A DNA stretch of 64,000 bases from Neomesorhizobium sp963726065 (GCA_963726065.1 CAVSAU010000018.1:1-64000); one strand, 5' to 3'; counted from the stretch's first letter, positions 1 through 10,127 are shown. The notes: generated by a model from the sequence alone, not told the origin. Numbers and translations: made by a program.

Positions 1-338
1 ACCCAATTGGCTCCAGACTACCCTTTATACGACTTTCGGCGAACAGACGCCGAACAAAGCCATAACGGCCCGCGCATATCCGAGCATCGCAAGGGAAAGC
101 CAAGGTCGGGAGAGACCATGGTTAATCCATCGGGTCGTTTTTTCAGCCATCAGAATCAATGGGAGGGATTACCTGGCTGGTGGAGCCGGCAGCCGAGTTG
201 GCCGTTTTCCTAGCCGTGTAGACTGTCGGCTTGGTTGACTTCCCCTTCCCTGCCGTGCGTCCTCCCAATAGGCCGCGAGGCTTTTTAGCCTGCGACGCAC
301 CTAGGAGGCTCCAGCGTTCAAACCATGGGCAAGAGTGA
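1..338. other. Left-edge stretch without a supported gene
   Basis: I see no convincing gene here. The short open frames lack family features and a ribosome binding site. A G/C-rich imperfect inverted repeat lies around 268-308, close upstream of the LysR gene, and could be a terminator or part of its control region. Confidence 0.4.
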
Positions 339-1241
339 TTGACGCACGTTCCGATTCGGTCAATTTGGGTGTTCCATCTGGTAGCGCGCTCAGGGAGTAT
401 CTCGCGGGCCGCAGAGGAACTTGGCGTAACACCGTCAGCAGTCACGCAGCAGGTTCAGGCCCTTGAGACCCAACTCGGGGTAACGCTTCTGAACAGAGTG
501 GGCCGCGGCATCCTGTTGACTGAGGCGGGTGAGCGCTACTTCGCGTCCATCAACGAGAGCGCGGAGCAGATTGCCGAAGCGACCAACGCAATCCGCGGCT
601 ATCGTTCGATAACTTCCCTCACGATCAGGGCGACGCCGACTCTGTCGAACAAATGGCTTTTGCCCCGACTCCGCAATTTTTTGGCGGCCAATCCCGACCT
701 TGAGGTGCGACTGGACGGAACCAATGAGCCGACCGACTTCAATCGCGAGGCCGTCGATGTTGAAATACGCCACGGCGACGGAAAATGGCCCGGCCTTTTT
801 GTGGAGGGCCTGATCGAAGAAACCTTCATTCCGGTTTGTTCGCCGTCGATCGCCAAGGCAGGCAGCCTTTGCGTCGAGGATGTGTTGCAGTATCGATTGA
901 TTCACTCCGTGAAGTCGCAAGCGCAGTGGACCCGCTGGCTGGCGCTGGCAAAGATTGAACCAAATGAGCGTTGGCGCCGCGTACTGTTCGATCGCAGCCA
1001 TATGGCCATCGACGCGGCCGTGGGCGGCTTGGGCATCGCGCTGGAGAGCACGCTGATGATGCAGCGCGAATTGGCCGATGGCAGCCTGGTGTGCCCGGTG
1101 CGCGATCCTCCGGAAATTCTTATTGTCACGCAATGGATAGCTTGTCCGCGCGACCATCTACGTCACAAGAAGGTAAGAACATTTCTCGATTGGCTGCGTG
1201 CTGAGCGCGGCAAGGGGCTTCACGAGCGCCCAATCGGCTAG
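339..1241 (+). CDS. LysR-family (GcvA-like) transcriptional regulator
   Basis: DNA-binding regulator of 300 residues, the usual LysR length. The winged helix-turn-helix covers about residues 5-65, with the typical string SRAAEELGVTPSAVTQQ, followed by a periplasmic-binding-protein-like effector domain. The start is a TTG at 339, because an in-frame stop lies directly upstream; the protein then begins one short linker before the HTH, as in GcvA-type members. It converges on the leftward gluconokinase-like gene and overlaps its 3' end by a few bases. Its targets are not shown by the sequence. The adjacent TRAP operon is the natural candidate, but the gene is not divergent from that operon's promoter, so this is inference. 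Confidence 0.88.
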   Translation: MTHVPIRSIWVFHLVARSGSISRAAEELGVTPSAVTQQVQALETQLGVTLLNRVGRGILLTEAGERYFASINESAEQIAEATNAIRGYRSITSLTIRATPTLSNKWLLPRLRNFLAANPDLEVRLDGTNEPTDFNREAVDVEIRHGDGKWPGLFVEGLIEETFIPVCSPSIAKAGSLCVEDVLQYRLIHSVKSQAQWTRWLALAKIEPNERWRRVLFDRSHMAIDAAVGGLGIALESTLMMQRELADGSLVCPVRDPPEILIVTQWIACPRDHLRHKKVRTFLDWLRAERGKGLHERPIG

Positions 1242-1736
1242 ACGAACGCGCTCGAAGCCTTTTCTACTATTTGGACCGGCCTCCATTCGATTGGCAGGGT
1301 TACAAAGCATTCGTCAGGCATCGGCGGCTCCAGCGTGTCGAGCTGACTGGACAGTAGCGAGGCACCAGCGAAATGGTCCCTTCGTTTTCCGAGGCGCTGC
1401 AGGATCAGCTCCTGCGGTCCGTCGAGAAAAGCGAAAGCGACGTTGCCGAGGCGTTGCCGCAGAAAGTCGCGATAGCTTCGTTTTAGAGCGGAACAGGCGA
1501 CGACTGCTGGACGCGACGGCAGCGCAAGCGCGGCCTCCGCGACCGCGGTGAGCCACGGGCCGGCGCATTTCATCTGTCAGGCCCTCGCCGCGCCGCATCC
1601 GGAGAACATTTTCCGGGGTGTGATAGGTGTCGGCCTCTATCCAGTCGACGCCGAGCCGCTCGGCCAAACCTCGAGCAATCTCAGATTTTCCTGTGCCGGA
1701 GACTCCCATGACGACGATAAAATCGGGCTTGGCCAT
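1238..1736 (-). CDS. gntK: Gluconokinase-like sugar-acid kinase, interrupted by a frameshift
   Basis: Shikimate-kinase-fold gluconokinase (ATP + gluconate to 6-phosphogluconate in the best-known members). The N-terminal part has the P-loop GVSGTGKS at about residues 12-19 and the family string GEGLTDEMR. The reading then moves to another frame at about 1556-1563 and continues with the family segment VVACSALKRSYRDFLR to a normal C-terminus. Removing one C from the run there restores TDEMRRPWLTAVAEAA. The start lies 3 bp after the dctM stop, so it is the last gene of the TRAP operon and is probably translationally coupled. The true substrate may be a related sugar acid. Given the many similar indels in this window, the break is more likely a sequence error than decay. 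Confidence 0.82.
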
Positions 1737-1739
1737 AGG

Positions 1740-3027
1740 TCAGTAAAGTCCCATCAGCCGGATAGGGCCGAGCGTCAGCACGGGGAACAGCACGAGTAGG
1801 AAAATAGCAATGGTCAGGACGGTCATCGGCGCCAACGAGCCGCGAATGACATCCTCGACCTTCATGTTGGCAACCTGCGCCGCTGCGAAGAGGCAGACAC
1901 CAACCGGCGGTGTGACAAGTCCGAGCGTAAGCGTAATCACCGTAACCACGAGGAAATGGATCGGGTCTATTCCCAGTGACATGACCGGCGGCATCAGGAC
2001 CGGGATCAAAATAAACATAGCAGGTATCGCCTCCATGAAGATGCCGATGATCAGCAGAAACACGAAGATGACGAGCAGGCCGGAAATCGGACCGACGCTG
2101 ACCGCGTCGAGCAGGAAAGCGACTTTGTCCGGAAGACCTTCATACGCGAAGATCCAAGCCGCGAGCTGCGACGTGGCAGCGATGAAAAGGATCGTTCCTG
2201 ATAGGCGCGCCGTAGACACCAATATCTCAGGCAATTCCGACCAGGGCATGGTTCGGTAGACCAGCAAGGAAAGGACCAGCACGTACACTACCGCGATTGC
2301 AGCAGCCTCCGTCGGCGTGAAAAGGCCGCTGGCAATGCCAACGACGAGTATGACCGGCGTCAGCATTGGCAGGATCGCCCGCAGACCGGTTACGATGACA
2401 GTCCGCAGCACGAAAGGCGGACGGCGGATTGTAGCCGTAGTAGACCGAATAGAAGTGATTAAACACCATGAACGCCAGCGCGATGAAAAGACCCGGCACA
2501 AGGCCGGCGACCAGCAGTGTTCCGATTGACACATTGGCGATCGAACCGGCGATGACGACGAGTATCGACGGAGGAATAATCGATGACAGGGTTGCGGTGC
2601 AAAGCGTCATGCCGACGGCGTAGCCCTTCGGAAAACCGTGCCGCTCCATCGCCTTGATTTCGATCGCGCCGACTGACGCGATGTCGGCCACCGACGAACC
2701 GGACACACCGGAGAAGATCACCGACGAGATGACGTTGACGTGGCCCAATCCGCCAGGCAGCCAGCCGACCATGGCTTCGGCGAAGTCGAAGATTCGCTCC
2801 GCAACGCGCCCTCGCTCCATCACGGCGCCCACTAGAATGAACAGCGGGACTGCGACGAGCAGAAACGAGTTCATTGATGAAAACATGGTCTGCGTCAGGA
2901 GATCGAGCGGCATGGGTGTGAACAGCAGAAGCGTGAATACGCCAGCCAAGCCGAGGGCCACGGCGAGCGGCACGCCTAGCATCCCCATGACGAAGAAAAT
3001 GATGAGGAGAAAGAGGCTCATGCTCAT
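1740..3027 (-). CDS. dctM: TRAP transporter large permease DctM, interrupted by a frameshift
   Basis: Large membrane subunit of a tripartite ATP-independent periplasmic transporter (about 428 residues across the break, the family length). The N-terminal portion has the DctM string VPLFILVGAVMERG and the loop GVSGSSVADIASVGAIEIKAM. After a one-base frame change at about 2410-2430, the second half continues with SGLFTPTEAAAIAVVY and GLVTPPVGVCLF, both typical of DctM. The start codon overlaps the dctQ stop in an ATGA arrangement. It moves the substrate inward using an ion gradient together with DctQ and DctP. Confidence 0.87.
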
Positions 3028-3578
3028 GGCTGCGAACTCCCGGTCATGTTGACATCGGCATGTACAAGCTCGCCGGGCGGCAGGCCCGGCTCGGGCAGAG
3101 CGATCAGATCGCGGCGGGTTCGCAGCGAATCCATAATGGCCAGGATGGCGATGACTGAGGAAACCGGCATGACCAATCCAATGACCCACATCGGGATGGG
3201 CAAGGTCGCTGCAACTTCGTTCATCATGATCTGCTGTCGGACCAAAGTGATGCCCGTCCAGCCCATCAGCAAGAAGAAGCCGAGGGAAGAGACGACATAG
3301 ATCGGGACAGCAATGTGCTTGAAGAGCTTCCGCCCCATTGCCAGGAAGACCACAACGCGCGCCGATTCGACGGTCCGGAAGCCGGCGGCCAGGCCAAGGA
3401 AGACCATCCAAATGAAGAGGAAACGGACCGTTTCTTCAGTCCATGGCAGCGGCCGCCCTAATAGGCGCCCTGCCACTTGCAGAAGCACCGTGACCAGAAT
3501 ACCGCCGCATGCCACACCGGCAGCAACGTCGGCCACCAACTCAACAAGTCGACTGAATGCGGTGCGATCATTTCGCAT
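3024..3578 (-). CDS. dctQ: TRAP transporter small permease DctQ
   Basis: Four-helix small membrane subunit of 184 residues. Hydrophobic segments lie at about residues 15-40, 50-70, 85-115 and 125-150. The string RPLPWTEETVRFLFIWMVFLG is characteristic of DctQ. Its stop overlaps the dctM start (ATGA), showing coupled translation, and it follows dctP by about 75 bp in the same leftward operon. It forms the membrane complex with DctM that accepts ligand from the periplasmic DctP. Confidence 0.9.
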   Translation of the reverse strand: MRNDRTAFSRLVELVADVAAGVACGGILVTVLLQVAGRLLGRPLPWTEETVRFLFIWMVFLGLAAGFRTVESARVVVFLAMGRKLFKHIAVPIYVVSSLGFFLLMGWTGITLVRQQIMMNEVAATLPIPMWVIGLVMPVSSVIAILAIMDSLRTRRDLIALPEPGLPPGELVHADVNMTGSSQP

Positions 3579-3655
3579 TTACTTTTCCTCCCAGATCACG
3601 GTGACGGATTGAGCGCCGGTCGCTCCCTCCAGAGCTCCCGGCGCGCAGTCGCGGA

Positions 3656-4648
3656 CTACTTCTTTGCGACGAAGGCTATCGTCTTGTCGAAGAACGCCTG
3701 GTCCTTGACGAGTCCGACGAAGGTCGGCGCAAGCTTGCGGGCAACAGCAACAAAGGCCTCGCGCTGCTCCGCCGTCAGCTCGTTCACTTCCATACCGTTC
3801 TGCTTCAATGTGTCGATCGACTTGGAAATATCCGCCGCGTCATTTTCAGCCTTCCAGGCTTCGGTTTCGACGGCCGCCTCCTGCAACGCCGTCTTGTGCG
3901 CATCGGAAAGGCCGGCAAAACGGGCAGGATTGATGCCGACGACCCAAGCGTCGGCGATGTGATTGCTTAGGGTCAGGTATTTCTGAACCTCGAAGAGGCG
4001 GGCGCTAACCGGTACGTTGACCGGATTTTCCTGACCATCGACGACCTTCAGCTGAAGCGCGTTGTAAACTTCGGCGAACGCCATTGGCGTCGGCGCTGCT
4101 CCCATGGCGCCGAAGAACTCGACCCACAACGGGTTGTTAGGCACGCGCAGCTTAAGCCCGACTAGATCTTCGGGCTTGGTGATCGGCAGTTTGGAGTTGG
4201 TGATCTGCCGCAGCGGGCGCGACCAGAGGTCCAGACCCTTGATGCCGATCTTTTCAAGATCGGACGTCAGTTCCTGACCGAGTTCGCTGTCGAGGTAGGT
4301 GCGCAGTTGCGCTGCATCGGTGAACGTGTAGGGAACGGCAATGGCCGTGAATTTCGGGTTGAAGGTCGCGTACAGCGAGGTGGCGTTGAGGAGCATGTCG
4401 AGCGACCCGCCCGCGAGCTGCTTGACGCCGGCAGAGGGGTCGCCGCCATAAAGGGTTCCATTTGGAAACACCTTGATCTCAAGATCGCCATTGGTCTTCT
4501 GCTTAACCACCTCGGCGAAGTGCTTCGCCGCGAGAGTGATCTCTGATGTATCCGCGTCGGGTGTGGACAAGGTTAAGGTCTCGGCCCATGCGGAGCCGGT
4601 AGCCAACAGCAACGCGCCAATAAGCGATCCAATCAACTTCGTTTTCAT
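3656..4648 (-). CDS. dctP: TRAP transporter periplasmic substrate-binding protein DctP
   Basis: Extracytoplasmic solute receptor of 330 residues. A clear signal peptide ends near residue 22 (GSAWA-ETL). The DctP core follows, with GGDPSAGVKQLAGGSLDM, the arginine-containing segment LKLRVPNNPLWVEFFGAMGA that normally places the carboxylate-binding arginine, and NPVNVPVSARLFEVQKYL. The family typically binds C4-dicarboxylates, sugar acids or other small carboxylates. The neighbouring dehydrogenases and gluconokinase favour a sugar acid or hydroxy acid, but the ligand cannot be read from the sequence. Confidence 0.92.
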   Translation of the reverse strand: MKTKLIGSLIGALLLATGSAWAETLTLSTPDADTSEITLAAKHFAEVVKQKTNGDLEIKVFPNGTLYGGDPSAGVKQLAGGSLDMLLNATSLYATFNPKFTAIAVPYTFTDAAQLRTYLDSELGQELTSDLEKIGIKGLDLWSRPLRQITNSKLPITKPEDLVGLKLRVPNNPLWVEFFGAMGAAPTPMAFAEVYNALQLKVVDGQENPVNVPVSARLFEVQKYLTLSNHIADAWVVGINPARFAGLSDAHKTALQEAAVETEAWKAENDAADISKSIDTLKQNGMEVNELTAEQREAFVAVARKLAPTFVGLVKDQAFFDKTIAFVAKK

Positions 4649-4675
4649 GACGTTTCCTCCAAATGGAACAGGTTT

Positions 4676-5573
4676 TCAGATTGCGACGGTCGCGGCGCGG
4701 TTTAGACGCTTCAATTCCAGTATCGCGGCACTGTGATCGAGATCGGCGCCGTCATGCTCTACAAGGCCGCGAAAAATACGATCCACCTCGATGGCGACAG
4801 GCAGGGTCAAGCCCAGAGATCCCGCCAGGGCGAGTGCCGTGCCGGTGTCCTTGACTTGATACTTTGCTGGCCCACCGGGCACGAAGTTGCCTTCGACCAT
4901 TCGTTGGCCATGCTGACGAAACACGGTGGAGTCCGCGAAGCCTCCCAAAAGGGCTTCACGCACTTTCGCCGGATCCGCGCCGCCTCTTTCAACCAGGATC
5001 AAAGCTTCGGCCACGGCGCAGATGTTCGAAGCCACGATTAACTGGTTCGCAAGCTTCGCCAATTGCCCCGACCCAGCGGGTCCGACATGGGTAACGCGGC
5101 CCATTGGTCGCGAATACATCCGACAACCCGGAGATATCGCCGGCTTCACCGCCCGCCATGATTGCCAAGGTGCCCTCGCGCGCTCCTTTTTCACCGCCCG
5201 AGACGGGCGCATCGATGTAGCGAACGCCATGTTCGGCAGCCCGAGCCGCCTGTGATCGCGCTGCCTCCACCGGGATCGAGCTCATGACGATAAGGGTGGA
5301 ACCCTTGTGCATCGCATCCAGCACACCGTCTTCCGAGAGCAGTACTTCGTCGCAGACCGGGCCGGAGCTAAGCATGCAGATGACGACATCCACACCAGCG
5401 CCAGCCTGCGCCGCATTGTCTGCAACTTCGACCCCATCGGCGGCTAAAGCAGAGGTCTTCTCGGTGCTGCGGTTCCACGCCCGGACACGGAATCCCGCTT
5501 GCGCCAGACGGCGGGCCATGTGCCCGCCCATGATGCCGGTCCCTACGAACCCTATGGCCTTTTTCTCGCTCAC
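4676..5573 (-). CDS. Beta-hydroxyacid dehydrogenase (GarR/HIBADH family), interrupted by a frameshift
   Basis: NAD(P)-dependent dehydrogenase of the 2-hydroxy-3-oxopropionate reductase / 3-hydroxyisobutyrate dehydrogenase family, about 298 residues. The N-terminal Rossmann motif is GFVGTGIMGGHMARRL and the substrate-binding signature is DAPVSGGEKGAREGTL. At about 5100 the frame changes; deleting one A restores VFATMGRVTHVGPAGSG and then GQLAKLANQLIVASNI, which carries the catalytic lysine region (K in xxKLANQ). It is the second gene of the leftward operon, 24 bp after the SAF-domain oxidoreductase and upstream of dctP, so it probably acts on the imported acid or a breakdown product. Confidence 0.87.
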
Positions 5574-5596
5574 ACGATCCTCCCAAGCATAGATCG

Positions 5597-6955
5597 TCAG
5601 GCGGCCGCCGAACGGTCAGGACGGAAACGATCTTCCATTTCCTGACGGACACGGACCACGTCGAGATCGTTGACCAGGTCCACGTCATCGAAGCTGACGA
5701 TCTGGTCCTTCTTGATCGGGCGTTTGAGCTTGACGTTGTGGGCGAGGCCGATCGGAAGCGCCTTGTGCTCAAGGCTGCGTGTCGCCGGGATCGCGTTGGC
5801 CCATACTGCGAAGCCACCCTCGCCGTCGAGCATTTCGCCAGGCTGCATATCTTTCTTGGCCGTGGCCACGGCGTCGCCGCGGAATTCCTTGGAGCAGCCT
5901 GTGGCCTCGCCACGCAGCACGGCTGACAGCACGCTTACTGACGTCTCAAGGCCAATGATGTGGAACGGACGCCACATTGAGGCGTACCATCCCGACGGGT
6001 CGGTCAGCAGACCGTACTGATTGAAGCAAGCCTTCGAATATTCGTTGTGGGCCTTGAAGGTAACAAAAACGCCATAGCGGATGTTGTTGAACACTTCGCG
6101 GCCATCCGGTTCCTGGCTGGCTGCGATGTCGACCAGCCCACTGCGGGCCATTCTGCCGCCGTCGGCTGCCGGACGGAACACCTTGGCCAGGTCGTGTAGC
6201 CCGGCAGGCGGGAAGGCGAGGCCGTCATCGGGACAGTCCAAGCCAGTGCCGTTGGCAACGGCCGCCATCTCGATGGCCGCCTTGGTGCCGTCGGTGAAGG
6301 AGTTGTACATCTTGGGATTGAAGTCGCCCTGGGCGACATATTCTTCCGACCAGCCGAAGAATCCCCACACGGTATCCGGAGTCGAGTACCGGTAGCGAGG
6401 CTCAAAATTCATGCCTTTGCCAGCCGCGGTAACTTCAAAGCCGGTGGCACGTGCCCAATCGACCAATTCGCAGATCAGCGCGGGCTGGTCCCCATAGGCC
6501 ATCGAGTAAATCAGGCCCTTGGCGGCGGCCTTCTGAGCCAGTATCGGACCGACCATGACGTCGGCCTCGACGTTCACCATGACGATGTGTTTGTTGGCGT
6601 CGATTGCAGCCAGAGCGTGACGGGTGCCAGCGATGGGGTGGCCAGTCGCTTCGATAACGCAGTCGATTTCTTCGCACGCCAAAAGCTTCGCCACATCGTC
6701 AGTTACGAATGTCGTGCCGTTCTTCACTGCGTCGGCCGCGCTAGTCGCGGAATAGCGTTCCTTAGGCCAGCCAACGCGATCGAGAGACTCGCGTGCTTTG
6801 CCAACGTTTAGATCGGCAACGACGGCCATGTGGTAGCCAGGAATGCGTTGAGCCTGAGCCAAAACCATCGAGCCAAACTTACCAGCACCGATCAGACCAA
6901 CCCGCACGGGTTTGCCGTTGGCGGCTCGGGCGGCGAGGAGACTTGAGAGATTCAT
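5597..6955 (-). CDS. Homoserine-dehydrogenase-like NAD(P) oxidoreductase with C-terminal SAF domain
   Basis: Intact protein of 452 residues and first gene of the TRAP operon. It begins with a Rossmann fold (GLIGAGKFGSM at about residues 19-29), followed by a segment resembling the homoserine-dehydrogenase/Gfo-Idh-MocA type (VIEATGHP, NVEADVMVGPILAQKA). The last ~90 residues resemble an SAF domain (ALPIGLAHNVKLKRPIKKDQIVSFDDVDL), which explains why relatives are often misnamed FlgA-like. The start is supported by a GAAGGGAAG Shine-Dalgarno region 7 bp upstream. Probably an oxidation or isomerisation step on the transported acid; the substrate is unknown. Retro-aldol or tetronate chemistry is possible but not shown. 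Confidence 0.8.
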   Translation of the reverse strand: MNLSSLLAARAANGKPVRVGLIGAGKFGSMVLAQAQRIPGYHMAVVADLNVGKARESLDRVGWPKERYSATSAADAVKNGTTFVTDDVAKLLACEEIDCVIEATGHPIAGTRHALAAIDANKHIVMVNVEADVMVGPILAQKAAAKGLIYSMAYGDQPALICELVDWARATGFEVTAAGKGMNFEPRYRYSTPDTVWGFFGWSEEYVAQGDFNPKMYNSFTDGTKAAIEMAAVANGTGLDCPDDGLAFPPAGLHDLAKVFRPAADGGRMARSGLVDIAASQEPDGREVFNNIRYGVFVTFKAHNEYSKACFNQYGLLTDPSGWYASMWRPFHIIGLETSVSVLSAVLRGEATGCSKEFRGDAVATAKKDMQPGEMLDGEGGFAVWANAIPATRSLEHKALPIGLAHNVKLKRPIKKDQIVSFDDVDLVNDLDVVRVRQEMEDRFRPDRSAAA

Positions 6956-7276
6956 GTTTGGGCTTCCCTTCGTTTGGACATGCGGGTGCTGCGCTGCGTG
7001 TGCCCGTTAGCCAACAACGATCGATGTCGACTGCAACGGAGCAATGAGCAGCTTTCCGGAGAAGATCTCCGGCGCAAAAAATGTATCTGTTTGGAGGTTC
7101 CTCCCCTCCCACCGACGCCAATGGCGGTTCGGTGGATAGCGATGTATCCGACGAACTCGTTTAGCTCAATTTAGAAAGCTGAACGGTCTATTTAGCTCAG
7201 CTAACAATTGGCGAGTGTCACTTCAAACCCCGCCAGGAAGACGCGTGGGAGGCATGCGTGGAACGACCGAGTTGAT
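6956..7276 (-). promoter_or_regulatory. Control region of the TRAP operon with palindrome and direct repeats
   Basis: Gene-free 321 bp between the ABC ATPase stop and the SAF oxidoreductase start. It holds a near-perfect palindrome TTAGCTCAGCTAA (7192-7204), two copies of TTTAGCTCA starting 31 bp apart (7160 and 7191, about three helical turns), and an inverted repeat CCGGAGA-AGA-TCTCCGG (7056-7072). The region around the palindrome is A/T-rich compared with its surroundings. This looks like an operator for a dimeric regulator of the leftward TRAP operon; the LysR protein at 339-1241 is one candidate. Confidence 0.5.
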
Positions 7277-8363
7277 TCAGCAAAAGGCGTGAGCGGCTGT
7301 CGGCTCCCAAGTCATCCAAATTTTTTGCCCGATCTTCAGGCCGGCCGCCAATTCATGACCGAACGGCAGACGCACTGAGATCAGTTCCCGCGTCGCTGTT
7401 TCCGTCTGAACATGCGTGTTGTTGCCGAGGAAAGTGATGTCCTTGACTGTCGCTGCGAGCGCGCGATCGCCCGCAATCTGCCTTTGTGAAAGCGAGATGC
7501 GTTCCGGGCGCACCATCACAGCTGCGTCTGACCCGGTTCGGGCTTGGCCATGCACAGGCACACTGGACATCACCAACTGTTCGCCGACACGAATATCAGC
7601 CTTGCCGCCGCTGGCTGACAGCACCTTGCCCGGTAGGAAGTCGCTGTCGCCGATGAACTCCGCGACGAAGCGGGTGGCTGGGATTGGCGTAGAGCTCGGC
7701 GCCGGTGCCGACCTGGTCGATGCGCCCTTGGCTGAAGACGGCGATCCGGTCGGAGAGCCGCAGCGCCTCCTCCTGGTCGTGGGTGACGTAGAGGATGGTG
7801 ACGCCGGTCTCCTGATGGATGCGGCGGATCTCGAACTGGATCTCCTCGCGCAGCTTCTTGTCGAGCGCCGACAGCGGCTCGTCCATCAGCAGGACCGGCG
7901 GGTCGTAGGCCAGCGCCCGGGCCAGCGCCACGCGCTGCTGCTGGCCGCCGGACATCTTCGCCGTGCGTGCGGTCCTCGAAGCCCTCGAGCCGCACGAGCG
8001 CGCAGCATCTCGCTTGACCTTGGCGTCGATTTCGGCCTGTCGGCGGCGCCGCACGCGCAGCGGGAAGGCGATGTTCTCGCCGACAGTCAGGTGCGGAAAC
8101 AGCGTGTAGCGCTGGAAGACCATGCCGATGTTGCGCTTGTGCGAGGGCGTGTCGAGCATCGTCCGGCCGTCGAGCAGGATGTCGCCCGCGGTCGGGTTCT
8201 GAAAGCCGGCGAGGACGTAGAGCGTCGTGCTCTTGCCGGAGCCCGACGGCCCGAGGAAGGTCAGGAACTCGCCCGCTCGACGTCGAGGGTCACGTCCTCG
8301 ACGGCGACGACGTCGCCGTAACTCCTTGCGGATGCCGCGGATCTGGAGGAAGGGCGCGGTCAT
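7277..8363 (-). CDS. Polyamine-type (PotA-like) ABC transporter ATP-binding protein, frameshifted
   Basis: ATPase of a spermidine/putrescine-type importer, about 360 residues when reconstructed. Walker A is GPSGSGKST, the signature is MSGGQQQRVALARALA, Walker B is VLLMDEPLSALD and the switch histidine lies in THDQEEAL. A C-terminal TOBE-like domain (VRPERISLS ... GNNTHVQ) follows. The frame breaks several times. Near 8315 one extra G hides IRKSYGDVVAVEDVTLDVERGEF, near 8272 one G is missing, near 7975 the segment before the signature is garbled, and near 7630-7680 the frame changes into the TOBE part. Its start overlaps the upstream permease stop (ATGA). Base composition visibly drops in GC left of about 7.63 kb. 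Confidence 0.83.
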
Positions 8364-9170
8364 TGGTCTTCGTCCTTTGCGAAGCAGCGGCGGCGAGCAG
8401 CATCAGGACGAGGGTGAGCGCGACGAGCAGCGTCGAGGCGGCGGCGATCACCGGCGTGAGATCCTGCCGCAGCGTGGTCCAGATCTTGCACCGGCAGGGT
8501 CTGCAGCGTCGGGCTCGCCATGAAGATCGCGAGCACGACCTCGTCCCAGGACATCAGGAAGGAGAAGATCGCGGCGGCGAAGAGGCCGTGGCTGATGGCC
8601 GGCAGCGTCACCCGCAGCTTCGCCTCCAGGGGCGTGGCGCCGCACAGGATCGCGGCGTCCTCGATCGACTTGTCGAAGCCTTCCAGCGCATTGGTGATCG
8701 AGATGATCGCGAAGGGCAGCGCGACGACCGGTGTGGGCGATGACGAAGCCGATGAGGGTGCCGTTCAGCCCGAGCTGCAGGAAGAAGGCGTAGAGCGCCA
8801 CGGCAAGCACGACGACCGGCAGGATCATCGGCGTCAGGAACAGCGCGCGCAGCGCCTCGCGCCCGCGAAAGCGGCCGCGCGTCAGGCCGAAGCGAGGCGA
8901 GCAAGCCCGAGCAGCGACCGAGAGGACCGTCACCACGAGCGCCGATCTTGAAGCTGGTCAGGCCGCCTCGAGCCAGCGCGGGTCGGCGAAGAAGCTCCTG
9001 GTACCAGCTCAGCGTCCAGCCCGGCGGCGGGAAGATCAGCCACTGCGAGGAGCCGAAGGAGAGGGCGACGATGAAGAGGATCGGCAGCAGGAGGAACAGG
9101 CCGACCAGGACGGTGATGCCGACGAGCAGCCATTTCCAGGCCGCCGAGGCGGTCGAAATTCGAGCAGCAT
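8360..9170 (-). CDS. PotC-like ABC transporter permease, frameshifted
   Basis: Inner-membrane permease of the polyamine/Fe3+-type importer. The reconstruction starts MLLEFDRLGG at 9170, 1 bp after the preceding permease stop, and ends FAKDEDQ overlapping the ATPase start. Recognisable parts in three frames are FGLTRGRFRG, FLTPMILPVVVLAVALYAFFLQ, the loop with GATPLEAKLRVTLPAISHGL (EAA-type ATPase contact) and FLMSWDEVVLAIFMASP. Frame changes occur near 8605, 8735, 8900-8950 and 9155. Together with the other permease it forms the channel for the solute delivered by the binding protein at 10128-11153. Confidence 0.78.
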
Positions 9171-9171
9171 C

Positions 9172-10068
9172 TCAGCGCCCTCCCATGCCGGCGCGGCTGC
9201 CGAAGAGCCGCAGCTGCAGGGCGTAGAGCGCCGAGCGTGACGACCAGCAGCACGAAGGCCGCGGCACCGCCCATGCCCCAGTTGACGAGCGACTGGACGA
9301 ACTGGGCGATCAGTTCGGCCAGCATCATGTTGGCGGTGCCGCCGAGCAGCGCCGGCGTCACGAAGTAGCCGAGCGACATGACGAAGACCATCAGCGCGCC
9401 GGCAGCGATGCCGGGCAGGGCCAGCGGAAGGAGGCACGCGGTCGGAGCGCCTGCCAGCGGGTGGCGCCGCAGAGCGACGGCCGCCTGGAGGATGGCCGGA
9501 TCGATGGCGCGGATGATGCCGTGCAGCGGCAGGATGACGAAGGGCAGCATGATGTAGGTCATGCCGATGGTGACGCCGATCAGGTTGTTGACCAGCGGCA
9601 GCGGCTCGGTCGATCAGGCCCAGGCCCATCAGCGTCTTGTTGATGACGCCGGTGCGCTGCAGCAGCACCATCCAGGCGTAGGTGCGGGCGAGCAGGTTGG
9701 TCCACATCGACAGGAGCATGATGGCGAAGACGATCGTGGCCCAGCGCCGCGGCATGATCGCGAGCATCCAGGCGACCGGAAAGCCGATCAGCGACGCGAG
9801 ACAACGGTCACCAGCGCCGGACACCACGAAGGTGTTGAGGAAGATCTTCAGATAGGTGGTCGAGCCGAAGCAGCTCGGCGTAGTTGCCGAGGCCCGGGCT
9901 CGGCTCGATCACGCTGCGCAGGAGCAGCGACAGCGACCGGCAGGACGAAGAACACGAGCGAGAGCAGCAGCGCCGGAAGCGCGTAGCCGATGCCGCTCGG
10001 CCGGACGGGCTGCGCCGACCGGTAGCGGCGCTGCGGTCGAGGGCCATGCCGACGGCTGCGGACATCAC
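9172..10068 (-). CDS. PotB-like ABC transporter permease, frameshifted
   Basis: First permease of the importer. Parts in several frames are RSVIEPSPGLGNYAELL near the N-terminus, then FPVAWMLAIMPRRWATIVFAIMLLSMWTNLLARTYAWMVLLQRTGVINKTLMGLGLI, then GMTYIMLPFVILPLHGIIRAIDP, and a last segment ending RAGMGGR at a TGA (9172-9174). The WTNLLVRTYAW-type string is typical of PotB-like proteins. Frame changes are near 9800-9830, 9610-9620, 9455 and 9235. Two start codons (10068 and 10065) are possible and neither has an obvious Shine-Dalgarno. Confidence 0.76.
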
Positions 10069-10127
10069 GGTGCTCTGCGACGGACGGAAGGCGGTGCGCG
10101 ACCCGTCCCGCGTCCGCCGAGCCGGCC

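Noticed and set aside
7056..7072. CCGGAGA-AGA-TCTCCGG as terminator of the ABC operon
   Set aside because: The T-run is on the wrong side for leftward transcription; kept only as an inverted repeat in the control region.
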